Assembly (NCBI RefSeq): GCF_001640805.2 | Contig: NC_066844.1 | Coordinates: forward strand, 14,136,543 to 14,200,542 | Origin: Lates calcarifer | Lineage: Eukaryota; Chordata; Actinopteri; Centropomidae | Reading direction: 5' to 3' | DNA length: 64,000 bases | Shown: positions 63,290 to 64,000 of the stretch, piece after piece | Layout: each line of letters starts with the position of its first letter | How positions within the stretch are numbered: position 1 is the first letter of the stretch | The notes under the pieces: model-generated | Database searches by the model: none | The model's input: only the letters and a program-made list of their open reading frames with translations | What the model was told of the DNA's origin: nothing | Program-made: the position numbers and the translations under genes

Positions 63290-64000
63290 GTGAGCCACCA
63301 TGTAGTGTGTTTCTCTTAAGTTTGTGACTATATGAGCATATTTTATTATGGGGCTAGAGTACACAAATGCAACGCATAATTCCAACTTCTTTAAGTGTTG
63401 AATGAGCTCAAACTCTCCTGACCTGGGTTAATAACAGATGAGTATTTCCACAGATGAACATTAATAATTTCTTTTGGACATATCCACCATAGTATTTCAT
63501 TTCATTTTGTTACTTTGTTGTCATGGAGAGCTGGCAATGTATATGCAGTATGACATGTGAAAAATGAGCCCAGTGTAGTTCTTTTCACATTATCTGTTAA
63601 CATGATTAAGTGACTCAGGCTCTGATTGATCGATGCCTGAATTTCTCACACAGACCTCCGACTGTCCTAAGGCCCAAGGGAAGGACACATGAAGGGGAGC
63701 TGTGAAAAAGCCCTCTGCTATGATATACAACCCTGAGGCACTAGTTAAAGTTTTATTGTGAAACTATGTAGTGTTACTGCCTCTCTTTTATTGACTATTC
63801 TGTTGGATGGTCTGTATTCCCACCGGCAGAGCCGACTTTGCTGTTGCCTTGCACATCTGAATTCAGAGCTAAAAAAGCTGTCATCACCTTTTCAGATTTC
63901 TGAGTGTAGAAAGAGATGAAATAATGGATTTACACCACTACTTACTGTTTGATTACATTTGAATTGTTTTTGTTTTTTTAATAAAGATGTTAATCCACCA
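63290..64000 (+). other. sema3f: Start of sema3f intron 18, runs off the window
   Basis: At least 711 bp after donor GTGAGC. No frame resembling the end of a semaphorin Ig domain or basic tail was seen, so the final exon lies outside. Confidence 0.7.

Overview
The window is genomic DNA from a vertebrate, almost certainly a teleost fish. It contains one well-supported multi-exon gene on the + strand, short exons flanked by GT/AG sites, long AT-rich introns with CA/GA microsatellites, and several interspersed repeats whose layout I recognise from teleost genomes (a foldback MITE, a hAT-like non-autonomous element, a TTAGCATGCTAAC-type repeat and LINE/SINE tails).

The main gene is a class 3 semaphorin, an orthologue of SEMA3F (teleosts usually keep sema3fa and sema3fb; I cannot say which copy this is). 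A GC/CpG-rich promoter and a non-coding first exon lie at about 8520-9057. Seventeen coding exons then run from 11233 to 63289, and all intron phases join cleanly. The conceptual product to the end of the last visible exon is about 650 residues: signal peptide, sema domain, PSI domain, a furin-type RSRR|QD site, and the first half of the Ig domain. The rest of the Ig domain and the basic tail lie beyond 64000. A 33.7-kb intron (11351-45055) separates the signal-peptide exon from the first sema-domain exon. The remaining exons sit in about 18 kb.

Two features of the gene stand out. The 30-codon in-frame exon at 47659-47748 matches the position and character of the optional 31-residue insert that separates the two human SEMA3F isoforms. 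The exon at 59445-59590 carries one extra A (59482/59483), which breaks the frame within the conserved core of the sema domain and leads to a stop at 59875-59877 in the next exon. This is either a sequence error or a real disabling allele.

Layout: 1-910 is the probable 3' end of an unidentified upstream gene (two exons in matching phase, then polyadenylation signals). 911-8520 is intergenic with repeat fragments. 8520-11350 holds the promoter, leader exon and signal-peptide exon. 11351-45055 is the giant intron, with a hAT-like element, simple repeats and a few enhancer-like stretches. 45056-63289 is the exon cluster encoding the secreted body. 54035-59272 is a repeat-filled intron. No tRNA, rRNA, CRISPR array, operon or intact transposase was seen, and I found no novel system beyond the points listed under findings.
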